Shown piece after piece: positions 24,201 through 36,380 of a stretch of DNA of 64,000 nt; positions within the stretch are counted from its first letter, which is position 1, and each line of letters opens with the position of its first letter. The notes below the pieces were generated by a model. The model had not been told where the DNA came from. It ran no database searches and was given only the letters and a program-made list of their open reading frames with translations. The stretch is from positions 1 to 64,000 of the forward strand of contig JPHH03000086.1 in the NCBI GenBank assembly GCA_000750105.3, read 5' to 3'. Source of the DNA: Tolypocladium sp. Sup5 PDA-1 (lineage: Eukaryota > Ascomycota > Sordariomycetes > Hypocreales > Ophiocordycipitaceae). The translations under genes and the position numbers were made by a program.

Positions 24201-27200
24201 GACAACCAGCGCCGGATGGGCCGAACGATGGCTCGCCAGCCTGCCTCTTCTGGGATGAGCCTCGCACGCTTTCCATGAGATTCCGCAGCCAAAAGCGACC
24301 CTGTCCTGGTTTGCAATTTTTCTTCTCATGGGTGTTTGGCGCATTCCGCCCCGATCTGATGGCATTGAATCCTGGCCCGGATCTCAAACTGCTAATAATA
24401 CATGCAGCTGCCGAAGCCGGATCTCGTAAGCCTGTTGATCCAGGGCTGGCTGGCTTGGCTGGCTCGTTGCTTCTTCCGCGCCCTCTGAGCAGCACCGGCA
24501 CCCCTCCGGATCGTAGCACTCGGGAGGTTTCGTGACGCTTGCAAGGAAGAAGTGAACCCGGGCAAATGTTCCGGGATTCACGACGCCCGTGGCTCTCCAA
24601 TCCCTGCGTCGGACGCGGCAAAAACTTTTCACGCGCTGACGCACTCGCGGTAACGCCCTGCGTGAACGAGCTTGGACCAGGCGTGTATCCGTAGCGCAGA
24701 GGCAGAAACGGACTCACTCGTACTTCGTATGAACGAGACGGCCGCAAGTCGGTGAGTTTGCTCCCTCACACCCCGTCCCGTCCATCCATCCGTCCATCCG
24801 CCCGTTCCGTTTCAAGCCGCCCGTAGCAGCAGCGCGTAGGTAAGTTGCGTGCCTGCTTGTAGCATAAAGCAGGGCGGGCTTGCAGCATGACGTTGCGGAT
24901 TGGTTGGCCAGGGCTATAGCTGAGTCCGTCGTATCGAAACGCTGGCCTTGTTTGTGTTTGTGCCTCTTACACGACGCCATGCCAGCGCGGAACTCTGCTC
25001 ACCTTCTCGAATGGAATGCGCCAACGTCACGGGCCGGCAGTCCCTTTCTTCCCGTTTCATGCTGCCCGCTCTGTTCCCGCTGTGCTTGGCTTAACGGTGA
25101 GGCCATTATTTCCCTCACCCCCGTACGAGTACTGTACAGTGTACACGTCAACCTGTCTCGAGGCAATCCGTAAGTCAGGCTAGACGGACGACAAAGAAGA
25201 GCCCCAGTGTTTTCTGACACGTTTCTGATCCCGGCGCCGTTTCACCAGACGGGATCGTCATCGCCGCCGCTGTCATCCAGCCGAGTCCCCAGTTCCCGTC
25301 CGTCGAGCTGATGCCGAAGGGCGGGACTGGACTCTGGAGGCACCGCACACGCCCCTCGAGCGCTGAATCACGGCCGAGAGGAGTGGAGCGAGGGATGCCT
25401 TTGCCCTTTGCAAAGGGAAAGGACGCTGCGCCCCTGTGCTGCGAAGCTTTGACGTGATGGCCGCTGGCAAGCTCCGGGGCGCGACGGGACGATACGACGT
25501 CGGGAAGCTTCGTTGCAGCACGGCCCATCGTCTGCTGCCGGTGAGGGAATTGCTGAATCTGCCCAAGCCTCTCTCTCGCCAAAAGATCCCGTGCGTCCTC
25601 GTCCTCTTTCGACGAGGCTGGACTGGACGTACGTAATTTTGACGTGGAGGGAACGCGCCGGTGTAGGCTGCAAGTCGCAGCCATCCTGCCGCCTGGTCTG
25701 TGTACATGCGAGTTACGAGCCGCGGAGTTTCCAAGGACAAACAAACAAACGCGGAGGCCCGTTTGGCATGCACGGTATCGGAAAGTCACTGCCAGATCCC
25801 GTGCTGTCTTCAGGGACGGACCCCGGAGCCCGCGAGGCCGCCTGAGGGATATCATGATGCGGCGCAGTAGTACGTCGAGAGGCATTTTACCACTACGTGC
25901 CGAGGCAGCGTGAACGCGAAGACCAAAGGCTCCATTCACAAGCCACGGGCGTGAGAGTATCACTGAACTGACACTGCGACTCATCAAAAGTCAAAATCTA
26001 CCTCTGACTGCGTCGTCGTAAACCGGCTGTGCAGCAGGAACATGCCCGCAGTGAAGCAAGTTCCCAGCCGCGGACCGTTCCTCGGGCAGCCACCGCAGGA
26101 GTCTCCGCCGGACAAGGAAGGACCTCGAGCACATCGCAGGCCGCCTCCTTGCAGCCGTCGGCGCGCACATCTCGAACGACTGGTCAAGAAGCTGGCGTTA
26201 CGGCGAGCCAGTTGCATGCTTCGACGCCGCGTTGGGCTGTAACGATGGCCCGAGGTTGATTGGAGTTTACCTTGAGCATCCAACTACTCGCTGCACTTGC
26301 CAATCCATCTGAGCAAACGCCGAGGCGAATCCAGTGCAGAGATGGTCTCTGCGGGGTGCTGCTCGTCTCTTGGAACGTCCCCTGAATGGACGTTCGAAGG
26401 ACCCTATGTATGTCTGCCTCGTGCAAGCTTGGGCCGCAAGCACGAAGCACAGAGCCACACCATGAAAGCCGTAGACCATAAGTGTACGTTCGAATCCCGT
26501 TGAAACCCCAGGATTAGTTCCGATTTCACGATGTATCGATATGACATCCAAGTTTCACCGAGATCGCAGAGGAGGGGTGTGCCGTTGGCCTTGGGCACTG
26601 CCCGTGAGCGATATATTGTCCTGTCGGATAGAGCTTAAACGAAGTCTGGGTCCATCTCTCTCCGCCTGCGGGATTCGTGGCAAACTGCGTTGGACCATGG
26701 ACCCCAAGGTTGGTGGATGTTGTCTGGGGGTATATCTCGAGAAATGTGAGCGCTCCACAAGTTCAAACCGCCCTAGGGATCTCGGAGTTGTAGCATATGT
26801 ACATACCTACGTATCTGTATGCACTACTACTGCATGCTGTAGGGAGCTCCAGTCCAATCGGAGCCATATGTAGCGTCAGTCCAGCGGGCTCCTTTCCAAC
26901 GCCACGTCAGGCAGCATGTTTCGAAACTCTGCATAATTCATGCCGAAGGGTTCAGAATCAAGGCATTGGTGGAGTACCTGTGGACCAACCCTTTGAGTCC
27001 GTTAATAAGCAAAAATGTGAAGAAGGCATTTCCAGGATGATCCCTATCAATGACTACATACGAGATCGCGATGGGCTGAATCTCGCGCTTTGGCCGGGAT
27101 CTTGGTCCGGGTGATTTCTTCCAGAAGCAAAGTTTCAACTTCAAAAAAGCTTGGTCTCATAATAATGGTAGACAAGCTACATTAGCTGGGACTTTCTGTG

Positions 27201-28400
27201 GGCAAACGCATTGTGAAGCCGAGGTAGATACCTACAGAGGACAAAGGCTCAGTACTGTAGACTCATGCCAATGAGCTCGTGGCGACAGCTACCTTCGTAA
27301 TTATCAGTAATTTGTATAGGAGCTCTCTGTTTCATGTTGCGGAAGCCAGTCCTCTTCGATTTTGTCGCCGTTGTGTGGCTTCTCAAGGCCGTCCGTAACA
27401 GGGCGCTAGATACAGATTGCATGTCGGCACTGGCTTCGCACACGGCCTTGGCGAAATCGACGAATAATCCATCGCAAGAATGAAATGCTGTTGGTCCATT
27501 ATCCTACACTAAGCTGGCGGATCGTCGCAATCAACCGCAGACATCAGTGTTCTTGTTGCGAGCTCGTTTCACTGGCTGCAATGATGGGGCCACTTGGACA
27601 TGACCAGAAGCCAACGGATCTCATCACCAAAGCTCATAGCCCATTGCGGCAACTAAATAAACCATCGAAAAGTAACCCAAAATAAAAGACTCCAGCTGTC
27701 TTATCGGCTGTTGCCCGTAAACACCAGACAGGCGGACTCTGGCTGCCACATGCATTAGCCATCGTGCCAACCCTCCACCTTCCCCTTTCTTCGCTCGTGA
27801 ATGGAACCGCTGGGCTAGTACTAGAGTGAAGGTTAAGTTGAGAAGCCGTGAAGCCTGCCAATGTCGCTCCCTTCCATGATCCGAGCTCCTTGCCTTCAGG
27901 GGCTAGAAGTCGAAGAGTGCACCTGCTCTCCACCTGGCTGCCACTTGCTGTGGTGAACAAGTAGAGCCACCAAACGCCCCGACTGCATCATTCAGAGATT
28001 TCACAAATAAATGGGACAGACTAGGAATAGCAATTATGACAGCTCGTGGTTGAGCTTGCCGTGTTGCGGGTGGCACTGGTTCAGTGTTGACGGGGAACGC
28101 GGATTGGTCCCGACCACAAGTGTTCAACGCCGGATTCACTGTTCCATTGTTTAAACCTGTTGTCTATTGTGCAGAGAAACAATAGGCAAAATAACCAGTG
28201 AATCACGCTCGACCAAAGCTATTTCAAGGGGCGTCACCGCCATACCTGGGCTCTCAACTCTTGAACTCTTCATCACCAAACCTGCACTCTACAAAGACCA
28301 GTCTATGTCAATATACCCTGCACATATACTTCCTCATAGATGTCCATTATTCGATATTTCTCAACCTGAAAAACTCTGCCATCGGATTGGCCGGCACGCT
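21241..28400. other. Gene-poor region (about 7 kb)
   Basis: No supportable gene. It holds further copies of the dispersed GTAC/TAGTCCGTA oligomers (21988-22010, 23308-23325, 23579-23616, 23643-23656, 25119-25149). The part from about 26.9 kb is visibly richer in A+T than the part before it. A minus-strand frame at 27249-27443 reads somewhat like protein but has no start context, motif or splice partner, so I do not call it a gene. Confidence 0.5.
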
Positions 28401-28426
28401 TCATCTACAATCTATTCTATCGGGCC

Positions 28427-29760
28427 ATGGAATCGACTGAACACGCCCAGGCGACCAACAACGATCCGGCCATACCAACCCAGTTGACTTGACTGACCGG
28501 CAGGTCCAGTTACTCTAACCAGCCCCGATACAGCGGGACTGGTTGACTACAAGTCGACTGCGGCAGAACAGACAGACATGTCTAACGAATCTGTTTTCGT
28601 CTGCTCCAGGACACAATCAATTAGCCGGCAAGATGCGACGGATTCCAGGCAGGCAGAACACACCGCCGGTCTCCCTCTAGCGAGCCTGCAGCACTTCAAC
28701 CCCAGACGGGGAATGCAACCTACGGCCAAAGTGTTCGCGGGATTTGGGTGAAGAAGCCACCCTGAATACACCTCAGCAACAACACGCTACTGCATCCGCG
28801 GCGGACTGCATCAAGCGGCTGCGGGAATAGCGGAAGGGATCGTCTGATATCGTCCCGGCGCTGGTCAAGATCGTCGAGGACGAGCTCTTGAAGCCATGGA
28901 CGGGCGTACCGAGAGAGACCGCAGTCTCTCCCCTCCCCACGACACCATGAACAATCCAGAGATGTGTCTTGATCGGGAGCCGGACCGACCCGTCTAGCTG
29001 CAATGGAAAGTGTTTCATGAACATCCCGAAGACACACAAGGCATAGATGCTCAGGTGCTTGACGGGACATGTGTCGGCAACCGGGGGTAATGGCCTCTTC
29101 TACTCAGCTGAGGAGTCAGAGAGCGTCGACCGCGACAGGGCGATGCTCATGAACCAGAGGCAACCGGACTGGCTTATCTATAGGCTTGAGTGGGCAGACC
29201 AATGGCAGACATCGAGAAGTGGCTAGAGCATGTGGTGGACGTCCACAACTTCCTCGCAAAGGCTATCCTGCAGGGACTGGGCTTCGAGCTTTGACATGGA
29301 CGCGGTCCTCAAGATCCTAGCACGCAACGTTCAGCAAACGGTCTCTGTCTTCACCTTGCCGTTCCGAGTGAGCACAGATCAATTCTGGGCTGCGAGATGC
29401 TCAATCACGGCTGAGCAACTCTCGGTAGCTTCGCGCCCAGACTCTCGAGTCGCTACACGCCAACTTTGAGTATTGCTGGCACAAGGCCGGCTGGGTCGAG
29501 GAGGAAGATGAAAGAGGAACTCTGCGTGGGCGTTGAGCTCTAGTAGATGGTGACTCTGAAGAGTCTAAACGTTGGGCCTGCTCACCACAATCTCTTTGCC
29601 CCGGCTGTGCATGCACGCATTGCAGGGGACTACAGCCTGATTATCGGTTTCTAAACCGGAGAGCCCAGGAGAAGCGGACTATGAAGGGCCTGCCTATCAT
29701 GTCGCCGAGGGCAGCCAAGCACCGTATGTATCCCTTTGCTTGATCAATGCCGTTGACTGA
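28427..29760 (+). pseudogene. Possible decayed protein-coding gene, family not recognised
   Basis: An ATG at 28427 follows an AT-rich promoter-like stretch and opens a short plausible N-terminus (MESTEHAQ) that stops after 21 codons. Downstream, protein-like stretches appear in shifting plus-strand frames: about 28530-28750; about 29100-29200 (...RLEWADQ); from 29203 (MADIEKWLEHV) to a TGA near 29294; then 29298-29465 (DMDAVLKILARNV) in another frame. Stops and frameshifts separate them, and GT/AG pairs do not rejoin them convincingly. I could not match a family. A chance run of open frames in GC-rich DNA remains possible. Confidence 0.3.
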
Positions 29761-30880
29761 CCTGGTCCGTCTAGCCCAATGATCCGGCAATGCTCTCCGG
29801 AACCTCTGCTACACACAAGGATGCCATGAGCAATATACAGCTCTTGACGAACTGCCAGGGAGGTCTCTGTTGTAGCGGCCGGCCTCTCCGTCATCCGGCT
29901 TGCCTCGCCTTGGCGTGTCCAGTACGAAGTACGGATGGATGGAGAGAAATTGTTGGTTTACGTCAACCATCCATTGAGTCGTTGGCCGACACCGGACATG
30001 TCCTAAACAGAGACACTCCTGGTTTTGAACACGGAGACTGCCTGCATCGACGCGCACAATCGCAGCACAGCTGGAGCTCTACGGGATCAATGGAAACTTG
30101 TCGATATGAATCGAAGGTCGGTGGTGGAGCTGAAGGCCGGACGGAACAAGACCACAGACACCATTGGGCTTCGGCTCGGAGTAACAGCGGAGGACGTGTA
30201 GTCTCGAGCCGAGACGGGCCATGAGGAACGGGAAGGTGTGAGAGATGTTCCATATTCCGTCGGCAGAGGGCCCGTCGAGACCAAGGACGAAGGTGACGGT
30301 GGGCTGTGATAGTTGGTGGCTCGCGTTGGCTGGCCTCTGTTTCCAGACAGTCAGACAGCATAACTTAACTACTCGTATATCCACGCCGCAGGGTCTCCGC
30401 CCAGGCCCAGCACCGCCGCAACAGGCTTCCCCAGCTTCTCCCACGCCGACGAAACTCACGCCAATGTTGCCCTTTGGCGCTAGAAATCCCTCGAGGTCAC
30501 ACGCTCTGCTGGCACGGCTCGCCAGAGGCGTGATTGGCCGCGGGGCTTCCGCTGCCAGCCTGCCCTGCCGTGGGCTTCGTGGGGTTTCCATCTGGTGCGG
30601 GACCGGGTTAACATTGCACCCTGATTGCGCTGTGGGCCCGCGGCAGTTCCCCGCCAAAAATCCCTAACTGCACCACTGGAGCACATCGTGGAACTTTTCT
30701 GCTGTGTGCGCGCCCCTCCAAACAACCCAACTCCTGTCCCGACCCGTCTCGACCTGCCAGCTTCACCACCACCAGCCCATCGAATCCCGCAAGTCTCGAG
30801 CTGCTGCCCGGCCCGCGGCGCCCAACCCTGCCCCGACCTCCTCTCCCCGACGTGCTCGCCCACGACCAACGCTGCCCATC
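29761..30880. other. Intergenic region upstream of CCT3
   Basis: About 1.1 kb. The part nearest CCT3 should contain its promoter and leader. A minus-strand open frame at 30079-30657 has no recognisable motif and I do not call it a gene. One dispersed oligomer copy (TACGAAGTACGGA) lies near 29925. Confidence 0.45.
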
Positions 30881-32867
30881 ATGCAAGCTCCGGTGGTGGT
30901 TATGAGTGCGTGTCCCCCCCATCCCGCCTGGCATCAGGGCTGCCTGGGGAGCTCCGCAGCCGCCCGCCGCAGCGCCCGCCAGCTGACCCGGCCGTGACAG
31001 ACACCAACAGTGGTGAGAGACAGACCGGAAGGAAAGCTCAATTGTCCAACATTGCCGCTGCCAAGACGTACGTTGCCGCCGCCGCCGCCGCTGCCGCTGC
31101 CACCGCCTCTCGCGTGCTCCGCTAACCCGCGCCCGATGCCATGCCAGCGTTGCCGACATCATTCGATCGTGCCTCGGCCCCAAGGCCATGCTCAAGATGC
31201 TGCTCGACCCCATGGGCGGCATCGTCCTCACCAACGACGGCCACGCGATCCTGCGAGAGATCGAGGTCTCGCACCCCGCGGCCAAGAGCATGATTGAGCT
31301 CAGCCGGACGCAGGACGAGGAAGTTGGCGATGGCACCACGACCGTCATTATTTTGGGTAAGATGCCAGATGGCCCGCAACAAACCACCGCCAAACTGCAC
31401 CCACGGTTCTGCTGACACATGCCACAGCCGGTGAGATCCTCGCCCAGGCCCTGCCCCAGCTCGAACGCAACATCCACCCCGTCGTCATCATCTCCGCCTT
31501 CAAGCGCGCTCTCAAGGACGCCCTCGAGATCATCGACGAAGTCTCCCTCCCCATCGACGTCGACGACGACAAGGCCATGCACCAGCTCATCTCCTCGTCC
31601 ATCGGCACCAAGTTTGTCTCGCGATGGATGGACCAGATGTGCGACCTCGCCCTCAAGGCCGTCCGCACCGTGACCTGGGACTCTGGCAATGGCAACACCG
31701 AGGTCGACATCAAGCGGTACGCGAGAATCGAAAAGGTGCCCGGTGGCGAGATTGAGGACAGCAGGGTCCTCGACGGCCTGATGCTGAACAAGGACATCAC
31801 ACACCCCAAGATGAGGCGGCGCATCGAGAACCCCCGCATCGTGCTCCTCGACTGCCCCCTCGAGTACAAGAAGGGAGAGTCGCAGACCAACATCGAGATC
31901 ACCAAGGAGGAGGACTGGAACCGCATCCTGCAGATCGAGGAGGAGCAGGTCAAGATGATGTGCGAGGCTATCCTGGCCGTCAAGCCTGACCTCGTCATTA
32001 CCGAGAAGGGGGTGTCTGGTGAGTTCTGAACATGTACTACGACCCGTTGTTGTTCCCTCTGGCTAACCTGGGACAGACCTGGCCCAGCACTTCTTCATGA
32101 AGGCCAACGTCACAGCTCTGCGCCGTGTGCGCAAGACGGACAACAACAGAATAGCGCGTGCCACCGGCGCCACCATTGTCAACCGGGTAGAGGATCTGCA
32201 GGACTCCGACGTCGGCACCCGGTGTGGCCTGTTCGAGATTGAGAAGATTGGCGACGAGTACTTTAGCTTCCTCACCAAGTGCCAGGACCCCAAGGCCTGC
32301 ACGGTGCTTCTGAGAGGCCCGTCCAAGGACGTGCTCAACGAGATTGAGCGAAACCTCCAGGACGCCATGGGCGTGGCGCGAAACGTCATGTTCCACCCCC
32401 GCCTGTCGCCCGGCGGTGGCGCCACCGAGATGGCCGTGTCGGTGAGGCTAGGACAGCTTGCCAAGGGCATCGAGGGCGTGCAGCAGTGGCCGTACAAGGC
32501 GGTGGCCGACGCCATGGAGGTCATCCCGAGGACACTGGTGCAGAACGCCGGCAAGAGCCCGGTGCGCGTGCTGACGGACCTGCGGGCCAAGCAGGCCGAG
32601 GGCAAGAGCACGTGGGGCGTCAATGGCGACACTGGCACCATTGTGGACATGAAGGAGTATGGCGTGTGGGAGCCCGAGGCCATCAAGCTGCAGAGCATCA
32701 AGACTGCCATCGAGGTGAGTTGTACTGTCGTGCCCACCATCGTAAACATGTGATACTGACTTGGACATCTCTAGGCCGCCTGCCTGTTGCTAAGAGTGGA
32801 CGACATCTGCAGTGCCAAGAAGGCGCAACATATTGGAGGCGGTGGTGCAGGTGGTGGCGACGATTAA
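30881..32867 (+). CDS. CCT3: T-complex protein 1 subunit gamma (CCT/TRiC chaperonin)
   Basis: One of eight subunits of the cytosolic CCT ring that folds actin, tubulin and other proteins using ATP. Six exons: 30881-30905, 31001-31067, 31148-31356, 31428-32018, 32077-32714 and 32775-32867, totalling 1623 nt (540 aa), the normal length for the family. Splicing restores the diagnostic start MQAPVVVMNTN...GRKAQ, then LGPKAMLKMLLDP, the nucleotide-binding GDGTTTVIIL followed by AGEIL, and the gamma-type apical region. The protein ends in a Gly-rich tail (GGGGAGGGDD). The first exon encodes only eight residues plus one base, so ORF-based prediction would miss the start. The gene is convergent with the PRKRIP1-like gene, with 280 bp between stops. 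Confidence 0.97.
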
Positions 32868-33147
32868 AGGAACGGTGAAGTTAGACGGCAAGGAGTGCTT
32901 GGGAAAGGGATGAACGCGGAGGACGGCAGATGTGTTTGCTCTGGTCATACCCCCTGTACTACGACATGCGGAGAGACGAGTCGTAGACGAGGATGAGGAT
33001 GAGGAAGGAAGCAATATTCTTAGACAAAACCGCAAGAGAAACACGGCAGTCTGGATCGTTGGGCTACGGCGGACTAGCGAGATGAAGGAAATCTAATGGG
33101 TATCATTGTGGATGCTATGCGACTCGGCCATGCCCATGTCTGAAGGC

Positions 33148-33783
33148 TCAATCATGGTCGTCGTGGATGACAAGACCGGGGCCTTGTGCCATGGCAGCTG
33201 GAACCGCGTCGCCGTCTTTGTCTTGCTGATCGCCATTCTCCCCGTGGCTGTGACTTTGTTTGAGAGGAGATGGGTCTGCCGGTGCGCCGGTCGCGGCCTT
33301 GACATGCCCGGCGGCAGCAGCAGCACCATCACCTCCCCCGCCCTTCTTGGCCTTTCTGGCCTTCATCTTCTCCCTCTTCTCCCTATTCTTCCTCGTCCGC
33401 TCCTCGTCCCTGCGCTCCCGCTCGGTCTTTTCCTTCTCAAAGAGCTCCTGCTCCTTCTCGCGGCGCAGCTCGTCGTCCATGCCGCGCAGGCGCTCGTACT
33501 CGCGTCGGCGCGAGGCCTTGTAGACGTGGAACTCGCCGGAGCCGGCGCCGGCGCTGGAGCCCTGGACGTTGGTGACGATCTCCGGGGGCGCGGCGCCACC
33601 GGGGCGCTTGGTGGCGAGGGCGGTGCCGGAGGGGGGCACGCGGATCTCGCGGTCGGGCTTGGCGAAGAGGGCATCGAGGGAGGCGGCTTGGGCCGAGGAC
33701 GGCGTGAGGGCGCGCTTCTTGGTGGGACGGTGGGAGCGGGGGTCGGCGGAGGTGGGGATTGACTCGGGGCCTTCGCCGGACAT
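33148..33783 (-). CDS. PRKRIP1-like (DUF1168) splicing-associated protein
   Basis: A 211-aa intronless protein. Residues about 65-115 carry the DUF1168 signature (VTNVQGSSAGAGSGEFHVYK, then ASRRREYERL). A long highly charged Lys/Arg/Glu helix follows (about 100-145) and then a Gly/Ala-rich disordered tail. The human homologue PRKRIP1 was named for binding PKR and dsRNA and is found in catalytic-step spliceosomes, so a nuclear RNA-linked role is likely here; that is inference from the family. The start at 33783 is the first ATG of the frame. It is head-to-head with the phosphatase-family gene, about 1 kb apart. Confidence 0.88.
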   Translation of the reverse strand: MSGEGPESIPTSADPRSHRPTKKRALTPSSAQAASLDALFAKPDREIRVPPSGTALATKRPGGAAPPEIVTNVQGSSAGAGSGEFHVYKASRRREYERLRGMDDELRREKEQELFEKEKTERERRDEERTRKNREKREKMKARKAKKGGGGDGAAAAAGHVKAATGAPADPSPLKQSHSHGENGDQQDKDGDAVPAAMAQGPGLVIHDDHD

Positions 33784-34770
33784 GGTGGCGGTGGTGATGG
33801 TGTTGTGTTGTGTTGCGAGGTCTGGAGACGGTTGTTGGCCGGAGCGTCGAGAGAGAGGGAGCTGATGCGCGAAGCGAGCTGCGAGACGTTGCCAGGTTAC
33901 GCGCGGAGCAAGACTCTATGCGCCGTCTATGGCTGGAATATGCGACGGGGGTGTGATGTACGCGGACGCTGTGCAATGCGCCGTCGCAGATGGGTGGTTG
34001 GATGTTGGGGAGGTCGAGGTGGTGGTGATGAGGCTGAAAAATTGGCGGAAGCTGGGGAGGGAGAGACCTCCGCAAGGCAGGGCAGCGAGCGAGTGTGCAC
34101 GACCCCGCCACGGACAGCGGCACGACCCCTGCCCATCCGCTAGAAGCAGCCCCCTGCATAGCCGCTCAAGCCCAGCCCAGCAACGCGGCAGTGTTGCAGA
34201 CAAAGAGGAGATTCATGTACCTCTCACGGAGCCATCACCAACGCACATATGGACACGGCCCGAGCAGTACTGTATTGCAGAGCGCGTCGTGGTGAACCAA
34301 CAGCTCCCTTGGTCGTGAACGCGACTGGCCTGTTTGGCTGGGCTTCTGCATCCATGGCACCATCGTCTGGCAGTTGATCTCGTCATGCCGCTGGCATGGG
34401 TTTGTAAGCCACGGCACGGCAGTGGACGGCGCAGGCAAGGCACGAGGTACCTCTACGGTTTGCCCCGAGTTCAACGACGGCCCCACTCGGTGTCGAACCC
34501 GACCATTGTCACAGACCGATGTCCATCTTTCCTCCTCCCCTTCTTCTTCCTCCCGCATTGACGACTTGACGACTCTCAAAACCTCTCTACGGCTTGATCC
34601 TCGACTGCGGTCATCACACTCTACCTTGCTCCTCCCGGACGTCCTCACCGTACGCACGTATACCATTGAAGCGACATCTTGTCGAGTTTCAGCGGCGCCC
34701 CTCCATCCACCCATCACCACCGCCGCCGCATTTTCAACTTCAACTTTCGACGACGACACAACCGGCAGCC
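33784..34770. promoter_or_regulatory. Divergent intergenic region
   Basis: About 990 bp between the divergent starts of the PRKRIP1-like and histidine-phosphatase genes; it should contain both promoters. The last 250 bp before 34771 are rich in CT/CCTC tracts, as is common in fungal leaders. No gene or named binding site is evident. Confidence 0.5.
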
Positions 34771-36380
34771 ATGGCCAAGCCACGGCTAATTATTCTCATC
34801 CGCCATGCCCAGTCCGAGGGCAATAGTACGTCGCCCACGTTACATTCACCCTGTGTCCTGTCCTGTCCTGTCCCGTCTTGCCTGTGCCTCCGTGAAACAT
34901 CCAGCTCGCTAACCCACCACCTCGTCCAGAGAACCGCGAAATCCACCAGTCCATCCCCGACCACAGAGTCAAGCTCACGGCCGACGGCTGGACGCAGGCC
35001 CACGAAGCCGGCCGACGCCTGCGCAACCTCCTCCGCCCCGACGACACCCTCCACTTCTTCACCTCGCCCTACCGCCGCACCCGCGAGACCACCGAGGGCA
35101 TTCTCGCGACCCTCACCTCCGACGACCCGGGCCCCTCGCCCTTTCGCCGCTCCAACATCAAGGTCTACGAGGAGCCGCGCCTGCGCGAGCAGGACTTTGG
35201 CAACTTCCAGCCCTGCGGCGCCGAGATGGAGCGCATGTGGCAGGAGAGGGCCGACTACGGCCACTTCTTCTACCGCATCCCCAACGGCGAGAGCGCCGCC
35301 GACGCCTACGACCGCGTGAGCGGCTTCAACGAGAGCCTGTGGCGGCAGTTTGGCGAGGACGACTTTGCCAGCGTTTGTGTTTTGGGTATGCTCCTAATCC
35401 ATCCACAGGTTCGATCTGAACCCGGGCTAACCTCAATATACGCAGTTACCCACGGGCTCATGTCCCGCGTCTTCCTCATGAAGTGGTACCACTTCACCGT
35501 CGAGTACTTTGAGGACCTCCGCAACGTCGACCACTGCGAGTTCCTCATCATGCGCAAGCAGGACAACGGCAAGTTCCTCCTCGAGAACAACCTGCGCACC
35601 TGGTCCGAGCTTCGCCGCGAGCGCAGCGCCATCGCCATCAACGCCAACAAGGACAAGGACAAGGACAAGGAAGAGGTCAAGGTCGACCGCTCCAAGACCG
35701 CTGTCGTGACCCGTCGCTGGGGTGGTTGCCCCAACGGGTGCAATCACACCAACCACTACAAGAAGCGCCACGATCTCGAGGCGTTGCGGCAGAGGGACGT
35801 TGAGCGCAGCGGGCTACCTGGTACCAACGGCAACGGCAGTAACGGCAACAGTAGTAACGGCAACGGGATGACGATTGCGAGCAGGCGGCAGCGGCAGCAT
35901 CACGCCATCAGCTCCGACGACGGCGACGACGAGCAGAGCGACCACCGCGCCGCCCCCGACGTCGAGATCGAGGTCACCCGGACCCTCGAGGAGGTGCTCT
36001 CCTCCCCCGACGGCACGCCCTCCTTCATCACCGCCGAGGACCGCCTCCGCAGCCTCAAGTCCCCTCACCTGCACGTCGGCCGCGACTTTGGCGGCACCTA
36101 CTCGGGCCACGCCTCGCTCGCCGGCAGCGATACCGACGCCTCCGATGACGAGGCCCAGGGGCGCCAGCGCGTCGCATCTATCAACGCCCGCATCCGGTCC
36201 GCCAACGGGGGCGGCGCCGAGGACCGCCGTGCCGACACCGGTGACCGTGCGTTTGCGAACCGTCTGGGGGATGCGCCGCCGGCGGCTGCGGACCTCCGGG
36301 GGTCAGGGGACGGTCCGGACATGGACGACTTGGACAAGGCGGAGAGGGAGGACCGCAGCCTACAAGGGAGCGTCTACTAG
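34771..36380 (+). CDS. Histidine phosphatase superfamily (phosphoglycerate-mutase-like) protein with Cys/His tail
   Basis: Exons 34771-34825, 34930-35385 and 35446-36380 total 1446 nt (481 aa). The N-terminus reads RHAQSEGN, with Arg11-His12 as the phospho-acceptor motif of the superfamily. Later come LREQDFGN and, across the second splice junction, VTHG, giving the second catalytic His173. The catalytic set therefore looks complete. Intron 2 is 60 nt and in frame with no stop, so a retained form would be readable, but it would push VTHG away from its strand. After the phosphatase domain (about 1-230) a Lys/Asp-rich linker leads to CPNGCNHTNH (Cys265, Cys269, His271, His274), a possible metal site, then a long disordered acidic tail. 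Yeast YDR051C (Det1) is a likely relative. The substrate is unknown. Confidence 0.88.

Noticed and set aside
26480..26505. tRNA B-box-like GTTCGAATCCC
   Set aside because: The flanking bases do not form a T stem, and no A box or acceptor stem is found at the required spacing.
30079..30657. 192-codon minus-strand frame upstream of CCT3
   Set aside because: No recognisable motif, and it overlaps other open frames. It could be an unrelated relic but cannot be supported.
30608..31804. 398-codon minus-strand frame
   Set aside because: Antisense of CCT3 exons and introns; the plus-strand chaperonin is unmistakable.
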